35,611 nucleotides of DNA from Bacteroidota bacterium (GTDB lineage Bacteria > Bacteroidota > Bacteroidia > Chitinophagales > Chitinophagaceae): positions 1 through 35,611 of the forward strand of contig CANHLZ010000003.1 of NCBI GenBank assembly GCA_947461595.1, read 5' to 3'. Under the pieces are notes generated by a model. The model was not told the origin of the DNA. It did not search any database and saw only the letters and a program-made list of their open reading frames with translations. Below, in pieces: positions 20,014 through 29,440 of this stretch. A program made the position numbers and the translations under genes. Each line of letters begins with the position of its first letter. The stretch's first letter is position 1.

Positions 20014-20589
20014 CTATTTAGTACCGTAAATATGAATAGCTAATTGAACTTCTGAATCAACCATTCCTACACCATATTTAATTCCAAATACAGTTCTATC
20101 AAATGGCAAGAAAGCTTCAGCAAAGAATCCTTTGTCATCAGCATTTCTAATACTAGCTGCGAAAGTGATTGGAGCTGAAATATCTTTAATTTTTAAATTG
20201 CCTGTAATAGAGGCTTTATCTCCAGCTGTATACTTAACACTTGTAATAGCAAATGTAGCATCTCCAAATTTTGTAACATCAAAGAAGTCTGCAGAAGACA
20301 AATGACCTTGTAACTTTTCGCCACCTCGCTCGTCAGTTACTTTTAAACCAGCCACATCAATTACAAAACTACCCCCTACTAACTTTCCAGCTTCTACTTG
20401 AACAGAACCAGATTTAATTGGGAAATAACCAGTATGGTAATCGCTTTTTTTAGAACCAATCCAGTCTACTTTGCTTTTTTGTGCTGTAACAGTAAAAGTT
20501 ACCGCATCTGCTTTATTTTGTTTTGGAGTAAAAGATAACAATGAAATCGACGCTGAGATTACTGTTAAAGAGAACATGATTTTTTTCAT
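20014..20589 (-). CDS. YceI family protein
   Basis: Signal peptide, KSKVDWIGSKKSDYHTGYFPIKSGSVQVEAGKLVGGSFVIDVAGLKV, HLSSADFFDVTKFGDATFAITSV. Confidence 0.93.
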   Translation of the reverse strand: MKKIMFSLTVISASISLLSFTPKQNKADAVTFTVTAQKSKVDWIGSKKSDYHTGYFPIKSGSVQVEAGKLVGGSFVIDVAGLKVTDERGGEKLQGHLSSADFFDVTKFGDATFAITSVKYTAGDKASITGNLKIKDISAPITFAASIRNADDKGFFAEAFLPFDRTVFGIKYGVGMVDSEVQLAIHIYGTK

Positions 20590-20658
20590 ATTTGATTTTT
20601 TTTATTGATTAAAATTTGAGATAGCTAAAATACATCCTCTTTTTGGTATTTTAGGTGG

Positions 20659-20689
20659 TAAAGATATTAATCAATGTTTAAACAACAAA
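20659..20689 (-). promoter_or_regulatory. Bacteroidota housekeeping-sigma promoter for yceI-like gene
   Basis: Minus-strand TTTG-N19-TATCTTTA, against consensus TTTG-N19/20-TAnnTTTG. Confidence 0.6.
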
Positions 20690-20748
20690 ATTAATTTTTA
20701 GGCTTATTCTATTTTAAAATCTATTAACTTCGCCAAAATTTACATCGT

Positions 20749-21960
20749 ATGAATCTGCATGAATATCAAGCAAAAGAATTACTTAAAAAGTACAATGTCC
20801 CAGTTCAAGAAGGTATAGCTGTAGAAACGGTTGACGCTGCCATTGCTGCCTACCATAAGATTGCAGGAGAAACCAACAATAAATTCGCAGTAGTGAAGGC
20901 TCAAATTCATGCAGGCGGAAGAGGAAAAGGAAAAATTATAGGTACCGAACAAAAAGGAGTAGCAGTGGGAAAATCGGCGGCTGATATTGAAGTTTTTGCA
21001 AAAAATATATTAGGAGGTACCTTGGTGACCATTCAAACAGGACCTGCAGGTAAATTAGTGAGTAAAATCTTAGTGGCTCAGGATGTATATTATGAAGGCC
21101 CTAATCCAACTAAAGAGTTTTATTTATCTATATTATTAGATCGTGCCAAAGGCATGAATGTAATTATGTACAGTACTGAAGGAGGAATGAATATTGAAGA
21201 TGTAGCACATGACACCCCTGAAAAAATTTATAAAGAATGGGTGCACCCAGGTGGTGGATTACAAGGCTTTCAAGCAAGAAAAATTGCCTTTAATTTAGGG
21301 TTAAGTGGCGACTCATTAAAGAGCTGCGTAAAGTTTGTTACTAATTTATACAATGCTTATGTAGGTTTAGATTGCAGTATGTTAGAGATAAATCCTTTAT
21401 TTAAAACCTCTGACGATAAAATGATTGCAGTAGATTGTAAAATGAATGTAGATGATAATGCGTTAATGCGTCATCCAGATTTATTGGCAATGCGTGATGT
21501 AACAGAAGAAGATCCTACGGAAGTAGAAGCTGGAGAATACAATTTAAACTTTGTGAAACTAGATGGTAACGTAGGTTGTATGGTGAATGGCGCTGGACTA
21601 GCCATGGCTACGATGGATATGATCAAATTAAGCGGTGGAGAACCAGCCAATTTCTTAGACGTCGGTGGCTCTGCCAATGCACAAACCGTTGAAGCTGGAT
21701 TTAGAATCATCATGAAAGATCCTAATGTAAAAGCGATTCTTATTAATATATTTGGCGGTATAGTTCGTTGCGATCGTGTGGCTTCGGGAGTAATTGAAGC
21801 TTTCAAAAAATTAGGTAATATTAATATTCCTATAATTGTTCGTTTGCAAGGAACCAATGCGGTAGAAGCTAAAAAACTAATTGATGAAAGTGGTTTGAAA
21901 GTTCAATCTGCCATTCAATTGAGCGAAGCAGCCGCCTTGGTGAAACAAGCCGTTGCTTGA
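20749..21960 (+). CDS. sucC: Succinyl-CoA synthetase (ADP-forming) beta subunit
   Basis: MNLHEYQAKELLKKYNVPVQEG, VVKAQIHAGGRGKG, LEINPLF, NGAGLAMATMDMIKLSGGEPANFLDVGGSA, INIFGGIVRCDRVASGVI. Confidence 0.97.
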   Translation: MNLHEYQAKELLKKYNVPVQEGIAVETVDAAIAAYHKIAGETNNKFAVVKAQIHAGGRGKGKIIGTEQKGVAVGKSAADIEVFAKNILGGTLVTIQTGPAGKLVSKILVAQDVYYEGPNPTKEFYLSILLDRAKGMNVIMYSTEGGMNIEDVAHDTPEKIYKEWVHPGGGLQGFQARKIAFNLGLSGDSLKSCVKFVTNLYNAYVGLDCSMLEINPLFKTSDDKMIAVDCKMNVDDNALMRHPDLLAMRDVTEEDPTEVEAGEYNLNFVKLDGNVGCMVNGAGLAMATMDMIKLSGGEPANFLDVGGSANAQTVEAGFRIIMKDPNVKAILINIFGGIVRCDRVASGVIEAFKKLGNINIPIIVRLQGTNAVEAKKLIDESGLKVQSAIQLSEAAALVKQAVA

Positions 21961-22033
21961 TAATTCTACAGCCCAAATCCAAGAATTTAAGGGCTTTGAA
22001 TTATTCTCTAATGAAAAACTCTCAAATGATTTT

Positions 22034-22065
22034 AAAATACCCCCGAATTCGGGGGTATTTTTTTT
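22034..22065. terminator. Bidirectional Rho-independent terminator between sucC and the SprT-like gene
   Basis: Perfect palindrome AAAATACCCCCGAATTCGGGGGTATTTT followed by more Ts. Confidence 0.9.
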
Positions 22066-22068
22066 AAT

Positions 22069-22695
22069 TCAATTTTTCACTACTTGCACTTCTGTTAGTG
22101 CACTAAATAAATAAATATTGCCTGTTTTTACTTCTAAACATTCAATACGTTTACGTCGTAATTTTATTTTTTTAAACACCCCTTCCTTTTCTGCAGTAAA
22201 TAAAGTCCCATCTGTTAAAGTGGCTAAAACAACGGCACCTGATGCATTTACCTTATTGTACTGCCTCAAAACCAATAACAAAGCAGTTTCCCCATTGGCG
22301 GTGGCTGCAGGATTGATTAATGTTTTTTTCAAACTCTTAGTAATATCCAGCGGAAATAAATTTAAATCTATAAAGCCCCCTAATAAATTTCCATAAATGT
22401 GTTTCCATTCTTTGCCATGTGCTTCTACCCTATTTTTATATTGCTCAAAACACAACAGATGCGCCAATTCATGCAAAAGAGTTATTAAAAACTCATACTT
22501 ATTTAAATTGCCATTGACAGTTATTTTATGATTAGAGCCCATAAACGGATGTCTATAATCGCCTAAAACCGATTTGCGCGCCCTGGTAACTGTTAAATGA
22601 ACTTTGTATTGATGAATGAGTTGCACCACAGGTTCGAAAGCCCCCTCTGGGAGATAATGAGCAAGTGCATGTAGTGGATGTTCGACCTTGGACAA
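22069..22695 (-). CDS. SprT-like zinc-metallopeptidase domain protein
   Basis: LITLLHELAHLLCFEQYKNRVEAHGKEWKHIYGNLL (HExxH plus downstream HGKEWK). Confidence 0.85.
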   Translation of the reverse strand: MSKVEHPLHALAHYLPEGAFEPVVQLIHQYKVHLTVTRARKSVLGDYRHPFMGSNHKITVNGNLNKYEFLITLLHELAHLLCFEQYKNRVEAHGKEWKHIYGNLLGGFIDLNLFPLDITKSLKKTLINPAATANGETALLLVLRQYNKVNASGAVVLATLTDGTLFTAEKEGVFKKIKLRRKRIECLEVKTGNIYLFSALTEVQVVKN

Positions 22696-22720
22696 TGTTG
22701 GAAAATATTAAATAATTTAA

Positions 22721-23098
22721 TTACTTCTTGTATACTTCTCCTTTAATCTCTAGCCAAGTATAAAAAAGATACAAGCCCATGCTGGTCATTAAAGTGGGTA
22801 TTCCCACCGGTACTTTAACTTGAGTGGTATACACCATGGCTACGCTAACAAAAACAACCATTTTTAGTAAAGTGCCCATCATTACCGACCTAATCATAGC
22901 ATTGGGATTGGTTTTATCCACTTGTTTAATTCTAATAGCATTTACAAAATACATAAGCATTAACATCGCATTCACTACTAATAGAAAATTAATTTTAATT
23001 TTAAGGGAAGTAGCTAAAAAACCTTTCTGTGCTAAAAAACCAAATAAATTGACCGCTACAAAAAGCAACAGTACCGATTGTGTTTTATTTTTAAACAT
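22721..23098 (-). CDS. Small membrane protein, AtpI-like by position (unknown function)
   Basis: 125 aa, four predicted TM segments, immediately downstream of the AtpZ-like ORF. Confidence 0.65.
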   Translation of the reverse strand: MFKNKTQSVLLLFVAVNLFGFLAQKGFLATSLKIKINFLLVVNAMLMLMYFVNAIRIKQVDKTNPNAMIRSVMMGTLLKMVVFVSVAMVYTTQVKVPVGIPTLMTSMGLYLFYTWLEIKGEVYKK

Positions 23099-23104
23099 TC
23101 GATT

Positions 23105-23338
23105 TTATTTTTTGTTTTGAGTATCTCTTACAACACTAATTAAAACCACCAATATAAATAAGGTTGGCGTTAACCAAGAAAAAAAGGAATGTTTGTTAAA
23201 ATATTCATCCAGCTTTTTTCCAACGAATAAGGTGATTAATAAACCAACTATTAACTGTGACCCTAGCCCAATATATTTAGACCAATTATAATTAGGTTCC
23301 CTGTTGGAAGATTTTTTTTCGGTAGAATGAATTGACAT
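23105..23338 (-). CDS. AtpZ/AtpI family protein
   Basis: 77 aa: WSKYIGLGSQLIVGLLITLFVGKKLDEYF...LTPTLFILVVLISV, the two-TM AtpZ pattern. Confidence 0.85.
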   Translation of the reverse strand: MSIHSTEKKSSNREPNYNWSKYIGLGSQLIVGLLITLFVGKKLDEYFNKHSFFSWLTPTLFILVVLISVVRDTQNKK

Positions 23339-23733
23339 TAATCAAAAGATTGTTTATTCTCTGGCAATTTTAAAGGCAAAGTATCTAATTGATTAGGATT
23401 CCCTTCAGATAATACTTTTTTAATCCCTTCTAAATATTGCTCTTTATAATGAATGGACTGTTCTAAAGAATCGGTACGAATTTTTAACAACTGCAGTGCA
23501 GTTCTACTTTCCTTGGTGCCATATCCAGGAATATAATACCTAAGTGGCGTAAATGCAATCAATGCAATAGTCATTCCAACTAATAATACAAAAGTGATAC
23601 TCACCCCAAGATACACTGATCTTCTAGACAACTTAAAGGCTAAAACCTCATCGTAAGTGTCGTCATTCATAATTACCAAACGATAGGTATTACTCGTTCT
23701 CTTAAAGGTATTATTAATGTCTAAGTTTGGCAT
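23338..23733 (-). CDS. Single-TM protein resembling the N-terminal cytoplasmic/TM/coil part of Bacteroidota M23 peptidases, lacking the peptidase domain
   Basis: NTYRLVIMNDDTYDEVLAFKLSRRSVYLG...IALIAFTPLRYYIPGYGTKESRTALQLLKIRTDSLEQ; 131 aa; stop overlaps the atpZ start (TAATG). Confidence 0.65.
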   Translation of the reverse strand: MPNLDINNTFKRTSNTYRLVIMNDDTYDEVLAFKLSRRSVYLGVSITFVLLVGMTIALIAFTPLRYYIPGYGTKESRTALQLLKIRTDSLEQSIHYKEQYLEGIKKVLSEGNPNQLDTLPLKLPENKQSFD

Positions 23734-23826
23734 AAAATTGAAGGCTTGTTAAAGATACGATGGATTCTATTTTTTTAAGTAAATAATAGGAAATAAATGT
23801 ATTTTTAAGCTGTTTTTACCCTGATT

Positions 23827-26800
23827 ATGCAAAGAAGACTAGTCCCTTTTAAATATTACAGTTATTGGTTTTGGGCAATTTGCTTTAGCCTTCTATTGCC
23901 GCTTGGTTTAAAGGCACAGGAACCTTCTACGAATAAAGCAGACAGCTCATCTAATTTATTGAATATTAATGAAACCAAATTAATAAAAAGCATCAATAAA
24001 ATTTTAGATTCGAATCAAAAAAAGATAAAATCTTTGTTTTATAATAAAGCCGACAAAATTCAAGCAAAAGCAGATAGCGCAATAAACAGTACTTTAAAAA
24101 AAGGAATTTTTAGAGAAGTAGAAAAGCCCTTACCCTATGAACGACTTTTAAAAACAAAATACACCTTAGGTCGAAGGGCTTATCAAAATACAGTCTCTCA
24201 GTTTAACTATTTATTTAATGCAGAAGAAGAATTTATTGAAAATTTACAAAAAGTAAGAAATGAATACCAGGATGATTACACCTCTTTAATTAGCTTTTAC
24301 GATTATGACTTAAGTGCCACTGCCAAACACAATATTGATTCAATGGTATATAGATGTAACGCCAATATTGTATTGCATGACTTAAGAAGTAATTATGTTG
24401 ACGATGCTTATCTAATGCTAGCAAAAACATATTTGTTTCATAAAAATTTTGATACAGCGGGTAGTATTCTTCAATTTATAAACTACTCCTTTGATGAGAA
24501 AGAAAATGGAGCCGACCTTCCCGTAGGAAGTAATGTAAGAAATACAAAAGGTAAGTTTAGTATTGCAACACCCGAAAACAATCGTTTATGGGAAAATATG
24601 AATGTGAGAAATGAAAGTATGATATGGCAGGCTAGAAACTATTTTGAAACGGGGGACTTAAATGAAGGAATGAGTTTATTGCAATTGTTACAATCTGATG
24701 TGCTATTCCCTAAAAGGCTACAACCTTTTTTAAAGGAACAAATGGCTTATGGATATTATTTAATGGAAGTAAATGATAAAGCGGCCGATGCGCTTGAAAA
24801 TGCATTGCCAAATGCTATGGATGATCTTGCCAAAACAAGATGGTATTATTTAATTGCACAATTGTGGCAAAAAGCAGAAAATTGGAAAAGGGCCTATACC
24901 TGGTATAAAAAAGCAGAGCAATATGCCACCAACCCCATTGTGGGCGTATACGCAAAAATTGCCATCATCACTATAGATTCAAAAAATGCCAATACTCCTT
25001 GGACGGAATTAGCCTATTCATTAGAAAAAATGACCAGAAGGGAAAAATACAAACCCTATACCGATATCATCTATTTTGAAATGGCAAAATTGGCCATACA
25101 AAATAACTCATTTAACAAAGCTACCGACTGGTTAGTTTATTCTATCAAGAAGAATATTAGCAATTTAAAACAAAAACAGAAAGCTTTTGAATTGTTAGGT
25201 AATATTAATTACAATATTGAAGAATATACTATTTCAAAAATAGCTTACGATAGTTTAACGGGCGTATTAAAAACAAATCCCAATTTTGAAACTATTGGTT
25301 TAAGAAAGAAATGGATGAGCAATATCGAAAAAAATGATAAAATAATAAAGCTTCAGGATACTTTACAATTCATATATGATTTAATACCAGATCGTCAAGA
25401 ATCCTTTTCTAGCGCCTGGCAAAGAAGATTAGGCAATACTAAATTGCTTCATCAAAATTTATTTCTTGACAAGTCAATTAAATCAAGTGCCCAATATCCT
25501 GTCGAAGAAAATATCAATGCGTCCTTACTCAATAACTATAACAATAGCAACTCAAACAATACCGATTTTTACTTTGAGAATAAAAGCACTGTTCAGCAAG
25601 GAAAACTAAATTTTATAAAAAAATGGGGGGAGCGGCCCAATGTAGATCAATGGAGAAGAAAAACGAGCCCCAATATAGCTTACGCAAATAATAAAAATAA
25701 TATCCCCGGCAACAATCTTACGAATCAGTTGCTCAATAACAATCCATCCTTCAATACAAATGGAAATGACTTAAATTTAGGCAATAGGAGTAATGATAAG
25801 GATAGCTTACCCATCGCTTTAATTAACGATGCCCATTCTTTATCTAATTCTATGACGGATTGGAATAAAGCAGCATTGGCTAATGCACAAATATTTTTAC
25901 TACAATTAAATGATTTCGAAAAAGCCTACCCTATTTATGTTAAAATTATAAAAAAGAATATCGACCCAGTGGTTACAGAAAGAGCTATGTTAGATTTAGC
26001 GAGTCAATACTTACACGACAGTAAGCCTGTTACGGCCGATAGCATTATTCAAATAGTATTAAATCAATTTCCAAATGGTTTTTACGTAACTAAAAAAAAT
26101 GAAGCTTTAGACAAAAAAAATAAAGACAATGCGTTAGTTGAAAGTTATAAAGAAGCTTACTTTTTGACTCAAATTGGTAATTGGGATGGTTTTTCAAATA
26201 CCATTTCCACCTTAAATACCAATTTAAAAGGCAGTAAATTTTATTACCCCTACCAATTCTTAAAGGTGAAAATGTACGCTCAACAAAGAAGAGATAGCTT
26301 AGCCATTAAATTATTAGATACTATTTTAAGTTCAAATAGAAATGAAAGAATAAAAGACAAAGCAACCACTATTTTGACCGAAATCAATAATAGAAAAATA
26401 ATTGAAACTTACCTCGATACCCTCCAATTAAAAAAGGTAATGAAAGAGTTTCCCTTTGTTCTTATTAAGGAGGAACCCAACTTAATCATTACCCCTCCCA
26501 TCCCATTGGCTCAAAGTAGTCATCTCACTGCAAAAGTAGTGACAAAAGATACCCCCTCTTTAACCATCAAATCTTTGACGAACACCGTTGAACCTAAAAA
26601 TACAACAGACAGTCTACTTCAAACAGCCATCACTTTTGAAAATGATAGTTTGGAACCCCACTATATCGCACTCGTAACCAATAAAGTAAGTGCTAGTTTT
26701 GTTAAAGAAATACAGAACGCTTTCAACTTATTTAATATGGATGAATTTAATAAGCTTAAATTAAATGTAACTTACATTCAATTTGATGATTTCTCCTATA

Positions 26801-27012
26801 TTGTGTGGATAGGCGCTTTTAATAATAGATTAAATGCCAGTGCCTACTTAAATAAAATAAAGCCAAGATTAAGTAAAGAAATCATTTCATTTGTACCAAC
26901 AAAACAATACCAATTGTATTTATTAGGAAAATCTAATATAATTTTAATTAAAAGTCCAGAAGATTTAAAAAAATACGAGCAGTATATGATTCAAAATATT
27001 TACAAACCATAA
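23827..27012 (+). CDS. porW: Type IX secretion system PorW/SprE-like TPR protein
   Basis: N-terminal LPYERLLKTKYTLGRRAYQNTVSQFNYLFNAEEEF, NIVLHDLRSNYVDDAYLMLAKTYLFHKNFDTAGSILQFINYSF, TPENNRLWENMNVRNESMIWQARNYFE; mid-protein FYFENKSTVQQGKLNFIKKWGERPNVDQWRR. Confidence 0.82.
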   Translation: MQRRLVPFKYYSYWFWAICFSLLLPLGLKAQEPSTNKADSSSNLLNINETKLIKSINKILDSNQKKIKSLFYNKADKIQAKADSAINSTLKKGIFREVEKPLPYERLLKTKYTLGRRAYQNTVSQFNYLFNAEEEFIENLQKVRNEYQDDYTSLISFYDYDLSATAKHNIDSMVYRCNANIVLHDLRSNYVDDAYLMLAKTYLFHKNFDTAGSILQFINYSFDEKENGADLPVGSNVRNTKGKFSIATPENNRLWENMNVRNESMIWQARNYFETGDLNEGMSLLQLLQSDVLFPKRLQPFLKEQMAYGYYLMEVNDKAADALENALPNAMDDLAKTRWYYLIAQLWQKAENWKRAYTWYKKAEQYATNPIVGVYAKIAIITIDSKNANTPWTELAYSLEKMTRREKYKPYTDIIYFEMAKLAIQNNSFNKATDWLVYSIKKNISNLKQKQKAFELLGNINYNIEEYTISKIAYDSLTGVLKTNPNFETIGLRKKWMSNIEKNDKIIKLQDTLQFIYDLIPDRQESFSSAWQRRLGNTKLLHQNLFLDKSIKSSAQYPVEENINASLLNNYNNSNSNNTDFYFENKSTVQQGKLNFIKKWGERPNVDQWRRKTSPNIAYANNKNNIPGNNLTNQLLNNNPSFNTNGNDLNLGNRSNDKDSLPIALINDAHSLSNSMTDWNKAALANAQIFLLQLNDFEKAYPIYVKIIKKNIDPVVTERAMLDLASQYLHDSKPVTADSIIQIVLNQFPNGFYVTKKNEALDKKNKDNALVESYKEAYFLTQIGNWDGFSNTISTLNTNLKGSKFYYPYQFLKVKMYAQQRRDSLAIKLLDTILSSNRNERIKDKATTILTEINNRKIIETYLDTLQLKKVMKEFPFVLIKEEPNLIITPPIPLAQSSHLTAKVVTKDTPSLTIKSLTNTVEPKNTTDSLLQTAITFENDSLEPHYIALVTNKVSASFVKEIQNAFNLFNMDEFNKLKLNVTYIQFDDFSYIVWIGAFNNRLNASAYLNKIKPRLSKEIISFVPTKQYQLYLLGKSNIILIKSPEDLKKYEQYMIQNIYKP

Positions 27013-27022
27013 ATAAACTATA

Positions 27023-29440
27023 GTGAACAACCCTGAGCATAAACCTAAAAAATGGGTACGACTATTTTGGAAGTACTATTTTATTACTGCCGGCGTATTT
27101 GTTTTATTCCTATTGATGTTGAATTGGGGATGGATAGGTGATATGCCTAATTTAAATGATATCGAAAATCCAACCGCTTCTTTAGCCAGTCAAGTTTATG
27201 CACAAGACGCTACCCCCATGGGGAAGTTTTATTTAGAAGACAGAATTAGTGTTAAATATCGCGATATAAGCCCTTATTTATTACAAGCCTTAGTAGCTAC
27301 AGAAGACAAACGTTTTTATGACCATTATGGAATAGATGGGGAAGGATTAATTAGGGCTGTAGCTTTTTTAGGGAGTCAAGGAGGCGCCTCTACTATTACC
27401 ATGCAAACTGCAAAAAATTTATTTACAGATAATTGGAGTACGAAAAGTAAGATTTTAAGATTTATACAAAAAATCAAGGAAAGTATCATAGCCATTAAAT
27501 TAGAAAGGAATTTTACCAAGCAAGAAATTATCACCCTCTACCTAAATACAGTGCCCTTTAGTGAAAATGTATTTGGCGTAAGCAATGCGTCCCGTACCTT
27601 TTTTCAAAAAGAACCTGATCGGCTTAGTATTGAAGAGGCTGCGCTTTTAATTGGGATGATTAATGCCCCAACCAAATACAACCCCAATAGAAATCCTAAA
27701 TTGGCTTTAGAAAGAAGAAATTTGGTTTTAAACCGAATGGCTGGGCAAAAATACATTACTAATGAGCAAGCAGAAGGATGTAAAAGATTACCCATTGCTA
27801 CCCGTTTTAGAAAGTTGGATCAAAATAATGGATTGGGCCCCTATTTTAGAATGACTTTAGGAGAGTATATGAAAAAGTGGTGTAAAGAACATAAAAAAAA
27901 TAATGGTGATGCGTATGATTTATATCGAGATGGTTTAAAAATATATACTACCATTAACCCTAGAATGCAATTGTATGCAGAAGAAGCAGTCGCCAAACAC
28001 ATGTCTTATTTACAAAAAGAGTTTAACCAACAAAGCAATATAAAATCCGGGAGCATTTGGAAAGAATTTAGCAGTCAATTGGAATTGGCTATTAAACAAA
28101 CAGATCGCTGGAGGAATATGAAAAAGGAGGATATCGATGAAAAGCTAATTAGAAAAACTTTTAACGACCCCCTTCCCATGCGCGTCTTTGCATGGAACAA
28201 GAATAGATATATTGACACCATTATGAGTCCTTATGATTCCTTAAAGTACCATAAACAAGTATTACAAACTGGATTTTTAGCCGTTGACCCCAATACAGGA
28301 GAAGTGAAAGCATGGGTGGGAGGTGTTGATTTTAAAACATTTAAATATGACCACGCCAATATTAATACAAGAAGACAAGTAGGCTCAACCATTAAACCAC
28401 TTTTATATTCATTAGCTATTGAAAAGTCTGGATTTACTCCTTATACCATAGTACAAGACCAACAGCAAAATTTTGATGGCTATGGTATGGTGCCCAATAC
28501 TACTAAATCTTGCACTGGCATGTCCATGCCCATGGCGCAAGCATTGGCTGAGTCAAGAAACTGCGCGTCTGCCTATATCATGAAACAAATAAATGGCAAA
28601 GGCAATGAAGCGGCCAAAGAATTTGTTGATTATCTTAAACAATGTAATGTCAAAGCCGATCTTCAGCCCTACCCATCCATTGCCTTAGGCGCTTGTGAAA
28701 TATCCCTATTTGAGATGGTGCAAGCCTATACTATGTTCCCTGGTGGCGGCTACAATGCGCAACCTTTTTATATTAACAGAATAGAAGATAAAAATGGTAA
28801 TGTTTTAGAAAGCTTTTCTCCACAAAGAAGAAAAATTATAAACGAAGTTACTGCCTACTCTGTTGTAAGTATGATGCAAGGTGTTATTTCAAAAGGCACG
28901 GGACGAAGCTTATATTCCTATGATGTGCCTGCTCAGTCCATTGCTGGAAAAACTGGAACTACTAATGACAACAGTGATTTATGGTTTATGGGCTATACAC
29001 CACAACTGTTAGCGGGCGCCTGGGTGGGCTGTGACGATAGATACATTCGTTTTTCAGATAATTACTTTGGACAAGGCGCGCATGCCGCCCTTCCTATCTG
29101 GGCCAATTTTATGAGTAAAGTAGCGAAGGATCCAGCATGTAATTTAGACGCCAATGCCAATTTTGAAAGACCTTCCAGTATTACTAGTGATTTTAATGTT
29201 GACTTTATTTCGGCAGATAATATACCTTTTGATAACAATCTTATCGATATACAAAACCAAGAAGATGTAAAAGCTGAATCTGATTATGAACTACCTACAC
29301 CCAGCACTCCAGTTATTGTAAATAAAACTGATAATAATAAATCATTAAGCCCCAAAGAAGCCCCTACAAAAAAAACAGAATCAAAAGCAAATAAAGAGGC
29401 ACAAAAACCTAAAGCTCTATTTCCTCCAAAGAAAAATTAA
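27023..29440 (+). CDS. Penicillin-binding protein 1A (bifunctional transglycosylase/transpeptidase), GTG start
   Basis: GT51: ATEDKRFYDHYGIDGEGLIRA, GGASTITMQTAKNLF, LYLNTVPFSENVFGVSNASRTFF; TP: GSTIKPLLYSLAIE (SxxK), SRNCAS (SxN), AGKTGTTNDNSDLWFMGYTP (KTG). Confidence 0.95.
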   Translation: MNNPEHKPKKWVRLFWKYYFITAGVFVLFLLMLNWGWIGDMPNLNDIENPTASLASQVYAQDATPMGKFYLEDRISVKYRDISPYLLQALVATEDKRFYDHYGIDGEGLIRAVAFLGSQGGASTITMQTAKNLFTDNWSTKSKILRFIQKIKESIIAIKLERNFTKQEIITLYLNTVPFSENVFGVSNASRTFFQKEPDRLSIEEAALLIGMINAPTKYNPNRNPKLALERRNLVLNRMAGQKYITNEQAEGCKRLPIATRFRKLDQNNGLGPYFRMTLGEYMKKWCKEHKKNNGDAYDLYRDGLKIYTTINPRMQLYAEEAVAKHMSYLQKEFNQQSNIKSGSIWKEFSSQLELAIKQTDRWRNMKKEDIDEKLIRKTFNDPLPMRVFAWNKNRYIDTIMSPYDSLKYHKQVLQTGFLAVDPNTGEVKAWVGGVDFKTFKYDHANINTRRQVGSTIKPLLYSLAIEKSGFTPYTIVQDQQQNFDGYGMVPNTTKSCTGMSMPMAQALAESRNCASAYIMKQINGKGNEAAKEFVDYLKQCNVKADLQPYPSIALGACEISLFEMVQAYTMFPGGGYNAQPFYINRIEDKNGNVLESFSPQRRKIINEVTAYSVVSMMQGVISKGTGRSLYSYDVPAQSIAGKTGTTNDNSDLWFMGYTPQLLAGAWVGCDDRYIRFSDNYFGQGAHAALPIWANFMSKVAKDPACNLDANANFERPSSITSDFNVDFISADNIPFDNNLIDIQNQEDVKAESDYELPTPSTPVIVNKTDNNKSLSPKEAPTKKTESKANKEAQKPKALFPPKKN

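Noticed and set aside
21471-21857. 128-aa minus ORF inside sucC
   Set aside because: Antisense shadow of a strongly conserved enzyme gene; no family resemblance.
20749-21960. sucC without an adjacent sucD
   Set aside because: Separated sucC and sucD loci are common in Bacteroidota; not unusual.
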